Shown in pieces: positions 25,199-32,950 of a stretch of 64,000 nt of DNA. Within the stretch, counting starts at the first letter, position 1. Each line of letters opens with the position of its first letter. The stretch is taken from positions 248,001-312,000 of the forward strand of contig NZ_JAGFNZ010000003.1 in the NCBI RefSeq assembly GCF_019448085.1, read 5' to 3'. The notes under the pieces are model-generated. The model saw nothing but the letters and a program-made list of their open reading frames with translations, had not been told where the DNA came from and ran no database searches. A program made the translations under genes and the position numbers. This DNA is from Caproiciproducens faecalis. Its GTDB lineage: Bacteria; Bacillota; Clostridia; Oscillospirales; Acutalibacteraceae.

Positions 25199-27004
25199 TT
25201 AAATATCTTTCTCTTCAAAAGTAATCTTTCGTCTTGCCGATTTTCCTGAGCCGAGAGAATGAATATCAAGCGGCTCCACCTTCTCTCTTTGCGGAAATCT
25301 CTCCAAAACAGCCGCTTTCAATTTTTCTCGGCTTGCATAACTAACCGTGCGTGTTGCGTTCTCAGGCATTGCAAATGGAGCGTCCAGCTTGATGCCCCAT
25401 TCGTCGAACCGCTTTAAGATAGTTTTTAATGGGTGTGTGCGCGTTTTTGTCAAAATCCACTGGTTATCCGGCATTGTCCTGATCTGCTCGGCAGTCATGA
25501 GCGGCTTTTGAATCATCTGCAGACTTTTTGTAGAGCTGTCACGCTCAAAGCTGCCGCTGCGGGAAGTGCTTCCCGACTGCACCGTCTGATTTCCCAACGC
25601 CCGAGAGACTTCCTCAGCACCCTTGGAAAGAGGAGTAAATCCACCGAATAACGCGTTAGTGCAGCAGTCAATGATGATTTCTCCGCCTTCCCGGCCGTAA
25701 TTCTTGTGCAGCTGCTCCATGGACTGAATCATTGGATACAGCAGAATATTTCTTGATTTACCGGCTGTGAACATCTGCTCCGCATTATCGAATTTTGGAA
25801 GAGTACCAAACTCATCCAGATAGAAGTAGACACGCTTGTCCAGCCTGTTTTTACCATCTTGGTTTGCTACCACCAAAGACTCATTATAGAGCTGAGAGAC
25901 AAACAGAGAAACAAGAAAATGTTTTGTCGCATCTTCCTCCGGGAACACAATAAAAACGGCTGTATTGCCATTACAGAATTGTTCCGCGTCCACATCGCTG
26001 TCAAAGCAAAGTATCTGTTCTAGCTCAGAATCAATAAAGGAAAGCAGCCGACTCATGGCCGTACTCATAACGCTGTGCATACTTGCTTCAGCAGTGTTGA
26101 GCGCGGCACCGGCAAGCCAGCGCGCCTTATGTTCTGCAGGCAGCAGCTCGATCAGCTTCTGATATTCGTTCTTCGGCTTCACATTGTTTGCTTTATCATC
26201 TTTGCTTGGAAGCGGTGTTTTCGTCTGCAGAAGCTCCTGAACGATTTTAAACACGCTGACAATATGACGCTCCCCATAGCCGCAGAACTCCGCTACAAGC
26301 AAAATGGTGGACGCAATGAGTCCTTCGGCTGCGTCATAGAAGTAAGCGTTCTGACCGCCGCCGTCAAATCCCTCCATCCGGACAATAGTTTTCGCGGTGA
26401 TCTTTGCGTATCGCTCCGCCCGGGCCTTATAGGTGATGTCGCCGGTTTCTTTAAAGAGATCCGTGTATTTGTTGACCAGATGCAGAAGATTGAATCCATG
26501 GCTGCGCGTGGGATTGCGCAAGTCGATGATGTACGGGGTATAGTGATAATACTTCTGAGCGATTCCGGCGTAATCCCGGAAAACGTCCCCCTTGGTGTCG
26601 GTTGCCAGAAAGCTGCAGCCGCAGGCACAGATGAATTCCAGATTAGGATAAAGAAAACCGGTGGTCTTGCGGCCGCCGGTTGTGCTGAGAATCAATGTGT
26701 GGTTGTCTGAGTTATCTATCCTCGCGCGTACTTCGCCGCGCCCTTCCAGTATCCCCAATACAGCCGCGCCGTTCGGTTCATCCGGAAGATGTTTTTCCGC
26801 CCGCCACATTTTCGGTTCATAAAGTATTTCATCATAGGTTTCCTGTTCTTCCCGTTTAGTAGCCCACCGTGCGGTACCGTATTGGCCGTCACCGACTGTG
26901 CGAGCCTTGATATTCAGGTTTCCGTGCATAGCTTCTGAAATAAAGAGAGCGGCCAGAAAAGCGACAGCCGCTATAGAGATGACGATTGCGATTGTACTCG
27001 GCAT
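25199..27004 (-). CDS. virD4: VirD4/TraG-family coupling ATPase
   Basis: A 601-residue protein with an N-terminal membrane helix (IAIVISIAAVAFLAALFI). The P-loop at residues 108-115 reads TTGGRKTT rather than the usual GxGKT, a variant seen in this family. A Walker B segment is YFYLDEFGTLPKF. It links the relaxase-DNA complex to the secretion channel. Residues around QSGSTSRSG are encoded by a relative of the dispersed palindrome. AAGGAGG precedes the ATG. In related elements virD4 lies beside relaxase and primase genes; here cargo A separates them. Confidence 0.92.
   Translation of the reverse strand: MPSTIAIVISIAAVAFLAALFISEAMHGNLNIKARTVGDGQYGTARWATKREEQETYDEILYEPKMWRAEKHLPDEPNGAAVLGILEGRGEVRARIDNSDNHTLILSTTGGRKTTGFLYPNLEFICACGCSFLATDTKGDVFRDYAGIAQKYYHYTPYIIDLRNPTRSHGFNLLHLVNKYTDLFKETGDITYKARAERYAKITAKTIVRMEGFDGGGQNAYFYDAAEGLIASTILLVAEFCGYGERHIVSVFKIVQELLQTKTPLPSKDDKANNVKPKNEYQKLIELLPAEHKARWLAGAALNTAEASMHSVMSTAMSRLLSFIDSELEQILCFDSDVDAEQFCNGNTAVFIVFPEEDATKHFLVSLFVSQLYNESLVVANQDGKNRLDKRVYFYLDEFGTLPKFDNAEQMFTAGKSRNILLYPMIQSMEQLHKNYGREGGEIIIDCCTNALFGGFTPLSKGAEEVSRALGNQTVQSGSTSRSGSFERDSSTKSLQMIQKPLMTAEQIRTMPDNQWILTKTRTHPLKTILKRFDEWGIKLDAPFAMPENATRTVSYASREKLKAAVLERFPQREKVEPLDIHSLGSGKSARRKITFEEKDI
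25561..25574. repeat. Variant GGGAAGTGCTTCCC palindrome within virD4
   Basis: This differs from the dispersed element palindrome by one base per arm and encodes the same Ser-Gly-Ser-Thr-Ser peptide seen at other intragenic copies. Confidence 0.5.
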
Positions 27005-27035
27005 AATTTTTCCTCCTTAAAAAAATGATATAAGA

Positions 27036-27061
27036 AAAGCACCTCACAAAGAGGTGCTTTC
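27036..27061 (-). terminator. Terminator of cargo operon A
   Basis: AAGCACCTC / GAGGTGCTT with a 5-nt loop. On the minus strand TTTTC follows. It isolates the cargo operon from virD4. Confidence 0.85.
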
Positions 27062-27159
27062 TCTACGGATATGTTTCAATTTTCATAGCTGGAAATCACT
27101 ATGTCCATTTTAAGTAAATCAAGAAAATCTATACTAAAAGATTCAATATTAGATAAATT

Positions 27160-27993
27160 CTATATTAGTATTCGGTCCATGACCTTTGCCCATACAAATG
27201 TTGCATGCGCTGGTGATGGAGAACTATCAACTTCCTCAACCACTTGCTGGAATACTTCTGAAACTGGTTGGCCATAGAAGAAACAGCAATCCTCATCCGC
27301 GGTAAGTTTTATGGCCTTCCAGGCACTTGTTGGCATGCCCCCAGGAATGCGTTGCAATTCTCGAATGCTACGCTTTGAAATATCGTCGGACTGGAGATAC
27401 CATCCGACTAGAGCCTTTTCCCAACTAGTTACTAACGCCGAAGTTGCCCCCTCTTTCCTTAAAGTTTCCACACATTTTGTAAGTATTTCCATTATACAGT
27501 CTACCTTCACTTCAAATTGCTTGTAGGCTTCTATGAAATTAAAAGTGCCGTTGCCATGATGATATGGATCCCATTGAAAATCCCCAAATGCAAATCTTAA
27601 TTTCTTTTTATCAATTGTCTGTGGGGGCTTATTATGGCAAAAAATGCTTCGCAATTCCGTTATTGCATAAAAAAAATTTTTTAGTTCTAAATCGGCATTC
27701 ATGGTTATAAGGCCCTCATTAGCCCAAATATCCAACAGTGGTTGGTCTGAGGCGCCTAAATAGGATTTATGCTGGTACTGTGAATGATTTCTAAAGAGAT
27801 AGGGCATACAGTCATAAAACAAGCCGTAAATATTCGTTACTGCGTTCCAAAAACGTGCCTCCCCTTCTACACAGGGGTCAGGTTTGGGGTAATATGCTTC
27901 CGACAGTAGGAGGGCAGGGTGTAAATTTCTGCATTGTTTGTTGAGTTCATTAACTTGTGTGTTTGAAAACAAATTAAAACTGTCCATCGCCAT
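27160..27993 (-). CDS. HEPN-like protein, candidate RNase effector
   Basis: A 277-residue, mostly helical soluble protein not recognised as a named family. ELRSIFCHN contains Arg115 and His120, an R-x4-H motif placed in a helix as in HEPN ribonucleases. The surrounding helices, including a preceding long helix that starts with WANEGLIT, are compatible with HEPN. It starts 6 bp after the large NTPase gene, so the two are translationally linked. A role as toxic RNase controlled by the NTPase is inferred. Base composition is AT-rich compared with the element backbone. Confidence 0.5.
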   Translation of the reverse strand: MAMDSFNLFSNTQVNELNKQCRNLHPALLLSEAYYPKPDPCVEGEARFWNAVTNIYGLFYDCMPYLFRNHSQYQHKSYLGASDQPLLDIWANEGLITMNADLELKNFFYAITELRSIFCHNKPPQTIDKKKLRFAFGDFQWDPYHHGNGTFNFIEAYKQFEVKVDCIMEILTKCVETLRKEGATSALVTSWEKALVGWYLQSDDISKRSIRELQRIPGGMPTSAWKAIKLTADEDCCFFYGQPVSEVFQQVVEEVDSSPSPAHATFVWAKVMDRILI

Positions 27994-27999
27994 TCCCTC

Positions 28000-30900
28000 C
28001 TATATCCTGCACGCTTGCAGTCCGCTGAACGAGGTGGCTACATTCAAATTTGTGAGCAACGTACCTTCATGTAGGCTACTCTCCATTTGACCAATAAGCT
28101 CTCCGCGAAAATAAATTGGTAGGCGAAATCCTGCTTCTTGTAGATTAACATACCCTCGGTTTCGCTTGTGATCATATCTATTGATGCGGCCTGAAAAAAT
28201 CAAGGGTTTACCTTGTTCATTACAAAGAATATGCAAGCGCCGTTTTTCATAAACTGTTCCTTTACGGAGTTCTTCAAACAGCTGCTCACACTCTATGCCC
28301 CGATGTTGCGGGAGCTGAGCCATACAAAGTGCTAATAAATATACAATATGAGGAGGACGCATCTCGTCTAGTTCGAGATATCGATTGCTTAATTCAAATA
28401 ACCTTTCCCACATTTCTTCTGATAACTTCATGCAATTGTTTTCCTTTCCCCATTCTGGAATAATGGGGAGTCCTGTTTCTAACAACCATTTTACATTGAT
28501 AAGAATGTGGAGACAAGCAGAATCATTCCAGACGATGTCTGAATATTCAGAAGTTTCTAATATGTCGTTGACTTCCTTGCAGATTTCATACGCTTCCTTT
28601 TTCATTATAGGTTCTTTGAAGTTTATCCTATTGTTTCCCGAGCCCAGGAGTTGGCGAGTACGAAAATAGATACCGTAAGCCTTACCCTCCTGTATACTTT
28701 GTCGAAAGCGGTCATCATTCATGTTTAAAGTATCCAGAAGATGATCTAATTTGCCTGACAGACCATCCGTTTTTTCCTCTTGAGGCATCATGTCGTTAAT
28801 GTGGCATAGTTTTTCAGCAAGTGTCAACTTTTGATCATTGTCTGTTAGACTATCAAGGTATTGTACCCCTGCCCATAGGTAAGCTGAATATGCAAAACCA
28901 TTTTCGGGGTATTGTCGCATAATTGGAACCATAGATTTACCTACGTTTTTCCAAAGATCTCTCTTTGAAAGTCGATCATCATAATGGCTTAATCTTATGC
29001 ATAAATTTCCCCATTCTACATAAAGGCTTGCTAAGGATTTATTAAGAGGTTCATTACAGCGTTGTTGGATTTCCTTTTCCGAGATTAGGCGCATTTTGTC
29101 TAGGCGGTCTATGCACTCTTTTTGAGAGTGTTCTTCTTTCCACCGATTATCACTATTAAAGATTTCGCGTGTCAGTGTGATTTCTGTCAGCAAAAGAAGG
29201 GTACCTGGATTTTTCTCTCTAAAGTAGGAGAGTTCGTCTAAGAGCGTCCAAAACTTTGGATAGCAATTCGGATTAGTCCAAAGAGTGAGACTTTGGTTAC
29301 GGCTGTTTGGCCCTATTAAGCTGATGAGGTCTTGAATCAAATATTGTTCTCGATTGGAGCTCGGTGATAAAACATGTAGCATACTAATAATTAGGTCAAT
29401 GGGATTTAGATCATAGGTTTTTTGGAGCATCTTAGCTTCCAGTTTGCTACGCAGACTTAATAAAGGTTCCCCATCATCTTCTGCGTCCCGAGACCTTAGC
29501 AAAGTATTACTCATAAGAATGTGTAACATACGAGAAGTTTCGGTGCTATAGGCACCTAAGAAACGTACCGCCATGGAGAGTGGCATTTCCTTATTGTAGA
29601 TTGTGCACACAGCTATACAACATATTAAAGTTTGAAAAGTTTTTTTAATAGCTTGAGCCTTTTTGATGATAATTGAATCATCCGGTTTAGACGGAGAGGA
29701 AAGAAGGAAAGACAATGATTTCCCTGATTTTTCCATGGCTTCTCTAATTTTTCTTCCAAGAACAGTATCCATGATTTCTTGAGCTTTTTGCTCGGCTAAT
29801 TCTGTAAGAAGCCTACCTACGTCCTCAATTCCACCTTCATTTTCTCGTTGTATTCGATTGCGCAAGGTCTTGTGTAGATCCTCAAACAAGTACAACTCTC
29901 CAAGAAATGATTCCTGATTACCATAGACTTTAATCAGATCTTTTGCATCCTGTTCATTAAACCCAGCCTTTTCCACTAAAAGACTTTCTACTTGTTCGTG
30001 TTCACCAGGTTGCAAAGTTGCTTTGACATCAACACAGTTATATTGTGCACGTTCCTCGTCTAATTTGCGTTCATATGCAGTGCAAACAATCTGTACACGA
30101 CGCCCTCCACTACGCAACAAGTTGAGCAAGTCATAAGCTTTCCGCAGATCGGACTGGATTCGACAAGCTGTATCCCAAATAATCAGCGTGGGTACAGGAT
30201 CGACCATTTTGTTTTCCAGATTTCGTAACAGTTCATCCAGTGCTTTTATAGTATCAGGGCGTTCTTTTTCTATCGTTCCTTCGTTTGTCTTGATGCTTTC
30301 CTCAGTAAATAAAATTTCATGGTCAGGAATAAAAATTACGGGATATTGCCGTTCGCAAAACATCTTATACGCTAATGCACCAAGAGCATTAGTCTTGCCC
30401 GAACAGGCTTGGCCGCAAAGCATAACGGGAAGTGCCTGACGCTTTTGTCCGGCGGCGCTGTGCAAGGCTTGAACCGCTGTTTCGTATAATTTTTTTTCAA
30501 AATACCGTTCCAAATGAAACATATTATCATTACGGTATCCGTACCATTGAGGCATTCCTACTGTACTGTTTTGTAAGAATGCTTGAAAATACTGTATCGA
30601 AGCCTCAGATGGGAATAAGTTACTTTGTTCCACCTCGTGGTACTCTAGTAATTTTGCAAAAGGTTCGATGTTCAGTAATAATTGCCTATCCAGTTCTCCA
30701 TCCATATAAATTTTTTGACCATTTGCATACAACAAATAGTGATCAATTTCACTATCAGACAGTTCAGGGAGAAGGTCTTCCTCTTCAAGAGCATCCCAAA
30801 GCTCTTTGATTTCTTGAGGAATCAGTGTAGCGACACCATCTGTTACAAGACGATCCAGATATGGATTCTGTATTTGTTCTGCTATATTAAAAAAATAGAG

Positions 30901-31371
30901 GAATTCTTTTCGTTTAACCTTTGCAAATTGCATAAATAACTGTCGCATGAGTAATATGGACTCAGCTTGGGAGAAATCAAAACCACAGAATACTACACGT
31001 CCATATGAATCTAATAAAGTCGGAAGAATTTCTAAAAGCGATTGCTCATTTGCTTCTTGAGTAATGGGATCAGCTGTATAACCTTCTAAGCCGCGCAAAC
31101 GAACAATAGCCAGTTCTCTCCAATTCAAGCTAATTTGACTGTCACTATTTGCTACGACGACATCTGCAACACGACGATGTTTGTTAGGTCGAAAATAGTT
31201 TGTTAACGTTGAAGATGAAGAAGTTGTATAGACACATGCCCAAGGAAAAGATAAAAGTTTTTCCATATCTTCTGCTTGGAAGTTATCACCTAAAAACAGG
31301 ATTGTCGGCTCTAAACTGGTATGTTCAAGCAACTCCAGCAGTAATTCCTGCCCATTAATCATAAATAACAC
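28000..31371 (-). CDS. SIR2-like / STAND-like P-loop NTPase with OB-fold-like C-terminus
   Basis: A 1123-residue protein. Residues 1-200 follow the SIR2-like layout of defence proteins: a WACVYTTSSSS strand where family members have TTN-D, an IVRLRG strand in place of KLHG, then RVVFCGFDFSQAESI in place of the IGYSLSDPN-like strand. The Asn and His needed for NAD cleavage are replaced (Ser51-region, Arg93). A P-loop GQACSGKT is at 320-327 and Walker B LIIWD ends at Asp400. A long helical region resembles sensor repeats. The last 65 residues (GRINRYDHKRNRGYVNL, then PIYFRGELIG) resemble a cold-shock/S1 OB fold. An immune STAND ATPase is the best guess. Confidence 0.6.
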   Translation of the reverse strand: MLFMINGQELLLELLEHTSLEPTILFLGDNFQAEDMEKLLSFPWACVYTTSSSSTLTNYFRPNKHRRVADVVVANSDSQISLNWRELAIVRLRGLEGYTADPITQEANEQSLLEILPTLLDSYGRVVFCGFDFSQAESILLMRQLFMQFAKVKRKEFLYFFNIAEQIQNPYLDRLVTDGVATLIPQEIKELWDALEEEDLLPELSDSEIDHYLLYANGQKIYMDGELDRQLLLNIEPFAKLLEYHEVEQSNLFPSEASIQYFQAFLQNSTVGMPQWYGYRNDNMFHLERYFEKKLYETAVQALHSAAGQKRQALPVMLCGQACSGKTNALGALAYKMFCERQYPVIFIPDHEILFTEESIKTNEGTIEKERPDTIKALDELLRNLENKMVDPVPTLIIWDTACRIQSDLRKAYDLLNLLRSGGRRVQIVCTAYERKLDEERAQYNCVDVKATLQPGEHEQVESLLVEKAGFNEQDAKDLIKVYGNQESFLGELYLFEDLHKTLRNRIQRENEGGIEDVGRLLTELAEQKAQEIMDTVLGRKIREAMEKSGKSLSFLLSSPSKPDDSIIIKKAQAIKKTFQTLICCIAVCTIYNKEMPLSMAVRFLGAYSTETSRMLHILMSNTLLRSRDAEDDGEPLLSLRSKLEAKMLQKTYDLNPIDLIISMLHVLSPSSNREQYLIQDLISLIGPNSRNQSLTLWTNPNCYPKFWTLLDELSYFREKNPGTLLLLTEITLTREIFNSDNRWKEEHSQKECIDRLDKMRLISEKEIQQRCNEPLNKSLASLYVEWGNLCIRLSHYDDRLSKRDLWKNVGKSMVPIMRQYPENGFAYSAYLWAGVQYLDSLTDNDQKLTLAEKLCHINDMMPQEEKTDGLSGKLDHLLDTLNMNDDRFRQSIQEGKAYGIYFRTRQLLGSGNNRINFKEPIMKKEAYEICKEVNDILETSEYSDIVWNDSACLHILINVKWLLETGLPIIPEWGKENNCMKLSEEMWERLFELSNRYLELDEMRPPHIVYLLALCMAQLPQHRGIECEQLFEELRKGTVYEKRRLHILCNEQGKPLIFSGRINRYDHKRNRGYVNLQEAGFRLPIYFRGELIGQMESSLHEGTLLTNLNVATSFSGLQACRI

Positions 31372-31373
31372 CT

Positions 31374-31640
31374 CTAATTAATATCTAAGATTTCTCGCGC
31401 TTCATCACTATTCTGAATAGGTCTTTCATAATAAGCCCAATCAGGTAATGGACCACTTCTTTTAAACCTATTATTTGGTTCTACGAAATTTGAAGAATAG
31501 TCGCTAAATATATAGTCCAGATAACATTTATTAAATTTTTCAAACTCATCTAAAAAAAACAAACCATAACCCATTTTTATTTTTGACATTTCGCTATTAT
31601 TCATTTCAAGTCGAACGCGATCTATACGAGAATTATACAA
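31374..31640 (-). CDS. Small protein of cargo operon A (88 residues, unknown)
   Basis: The frame starts at TTG 31640 directly behind an in-frame stop, overlapping the end of the preceding small gene by 8 bp. No good binding site precedes it, so translation would rely on coupling. The product is rich in Asn, Phe and Tyr (MGYGLFFLDEFEKFNKCYLDYIF) and matches no family known to me. It ends 2 bp before the NTPase start region. It may instead be the second half of one protein broken by a frameshift. Confidence 0.5.
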   Translation of the reverse strand: MYNSRIDRVRLEMNNSEMSKIKMGYGLFFLDEFEKFNKCYLDYIFSDYSSNFVEPNNRFKRSGPLPDWAYYERPIQNSDEAREILDIN

Positions 31641-31845
31641 TTATACCTGGACTTTGAAGAAAGGAATCATTATCATTAGTTTTAAAGCAAGTTTCATATA
31701 ATATGCAAAAAAGAATCTTTGCACTAAACGCATTAAAAAAGTCAAGATTTTTTAATGCTATTTTATATGATTTGTTTTTATCGTGAGTAATTGATTCAGC
31801 TCTGTATTCTGCTAAAGCCAGATTTATATTATTAAAAAAAATCAT
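31633..31845 (-). CDS. Small protein of cargo operon A (70 residues, unknown)
   Basis: The first gene of the cargo operon, with TGGAGG six bases before ATG. The N-terminus is encoded by a run of eight T's (MIFFNNINLALAEYRAE), a slippage-prone start. A hydrophobic segment FFNAFSAKILFCILYE is visible. No family is recognised. It overlaps the next small frame in the -1 register. Confidence 0.5.
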   Translation of the reverse strand: MIFFNNINLALAEYRAESITHDKNKSYKIALKNLDFFNAFSAKILFCILYETCFKTNDNDSFLQSPGIIV

Positions 31846-31908
31846 TTAAGCCTCCATACATAATTTTATTAAGGCATTATCTATTTACCAAAATTGTTCT
31901 TTACACTA

Positions 31909-31937
31909 ATTATATCTTCATTTTTTAACTTATTCAA
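31909..31937 (-). promoter_or_regulatory. Promoter of cargo operon A
   Basis: On the minus strand: TTGAAT (31932-31937), a 17-bp spacer, TATAAT (31909-31914). An imperfect palindrome TGTGAA...TTCACA (31954-31980) lies just upstream and may bind a regulator. Confidence 0.75.
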
Positions 31938-31996
31938 CTAATTTCTTCCAGAATGTGAATATAATTATATATATTTCACACTTTAACTAGTCTGGC

Positions 31997-32938
31997 TCAC
32001 CTCTTTTTAAGATCGTCGTTCCAGTCCTTTTTGACCGATTTCAAAACACTCACTTCATAAGGCCGCCGCAGCTGCTCCCGTATCTCTTCGGTTAGGTCTT
32101 CCACATACATCCCTTTGGAAAGTCTTTGCAGCGTTTCCTGAATGATTGCGTCTGCTTTAACACCTGCGCCGTCATTGTCCAGACATAAAACGACTTGATG
32201 GATGTTTGGGTATTCTGATAAGAAACGGAGCAGGGCGGGGGATGCCGTACAGCCCAATGCAAGGTAATTGTGTTTCTGCCATCCTTTTTCTTTGTGCAAA
32301 GTAATAAAGGACAGAAGGTCTATGGGCGCTTCAAAGACATAGAGCCGTTCTGATCCTCCGTGGAAATTAAAGAAATAATCTTTTTCCGACCCATTCACAT
32401 CACCACGGTAGGACTTTTCGGTGAGCGTTCCTTTCTGATGCGCCGCCCTTGCCTTGTCGGTGGAATCATATCCGACAAAGACGGCGTTATGTGTGTTGGC
32501 GCTCTCATAGAGGCTGCGGTTATGTGCAAAGAAGGAAATGATGTCGGAATCGATGCGGCGTTCCTGCATCAGGTAAGCATAAACACGCTTCATGTTGCGG
32601 CTTTTGGCTGGCAGAACTAACGGCCGCCGTTCTTTTTCTTTTTTCAGCGTTGATCTCTCAAACTCGATTCCGTTGTAATCCCTGCAGTTCAGTGTACTGA
32701 CTGCATCCTGAAAACGCATATTGAAAAAGGTACAGAGAAAATCAATCGCGGTTCCTTTATCGCCGGTGGAATGATCATAAAAGATATGTCCGCGAAACTT
32801 GACGCTGTGGTTCGCCGCCCACATCCATTCCGTGCCGCTTCTCTCGGCCTTTTCGCCCTTTGCTTCAAGAATGCTCTTAATGTCCGTGTGTGCGGCCTGA
32901 TAGATTTCATCCTCCGTAAACGGTATGAATTTTGACAA
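31997..32938 (-). CDS. DUF3991/Toprim primase-like protein
   Basis: A 313-residue protein with an N-terminal zinc-finger-like primase region (YDHSTGDKGTAIDFLCTFFN) and a C-terminal Toprim domain, in which LYVFEAPIDLLSF supplies the catalytic acid and VVLCLDNDGAG the DxD motif. Proteins of this type are encoded beside relaxases in Firmicutes conjugative elements and probably prime replication of the transferred strand. The start is 12 bp after the relaxase stop. It would normally be followed by virD4, but cargo A intervenes. Confidence 0.85.
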   Translation of the reverse strand: MSKFIPFTEDEIYQAAHTDIKSILEAKGEKAERSGTEWMWAANHSVKFRGHIFYDHSTGDKGTAIDFLCTFFNMRFQDAVSTLNCRDYNGIEFERSTLKKEKERRPLVLPAKSRNMKRVYAYLMQERRIDSDIISFFAHNRSLYESANTHNAVFVGYDSTDKARAAHQKGTLTEKSYRGDVNGSEKDYFFNFHGGSERLYVFEAPIDLLSFITLHKEKGWQKHNYLALGCTASPALLRFLSEYPNIHQVVLCLDNDGAGVKADAIIQETLQRLSKGMYVEDLTEEIREQLRRPYEVSVLKSVKKDWNDDLKKR

Positions 32939-32950
32939 GTGAATTCCTCC

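Noticed and set aside
31374-31845. Middle component of an ABC-3C-type defence system
   Set aside because: Gene size is similar, but the sequences lack the patterns I associate with those components and no ABC ATPase gene lies nearby.
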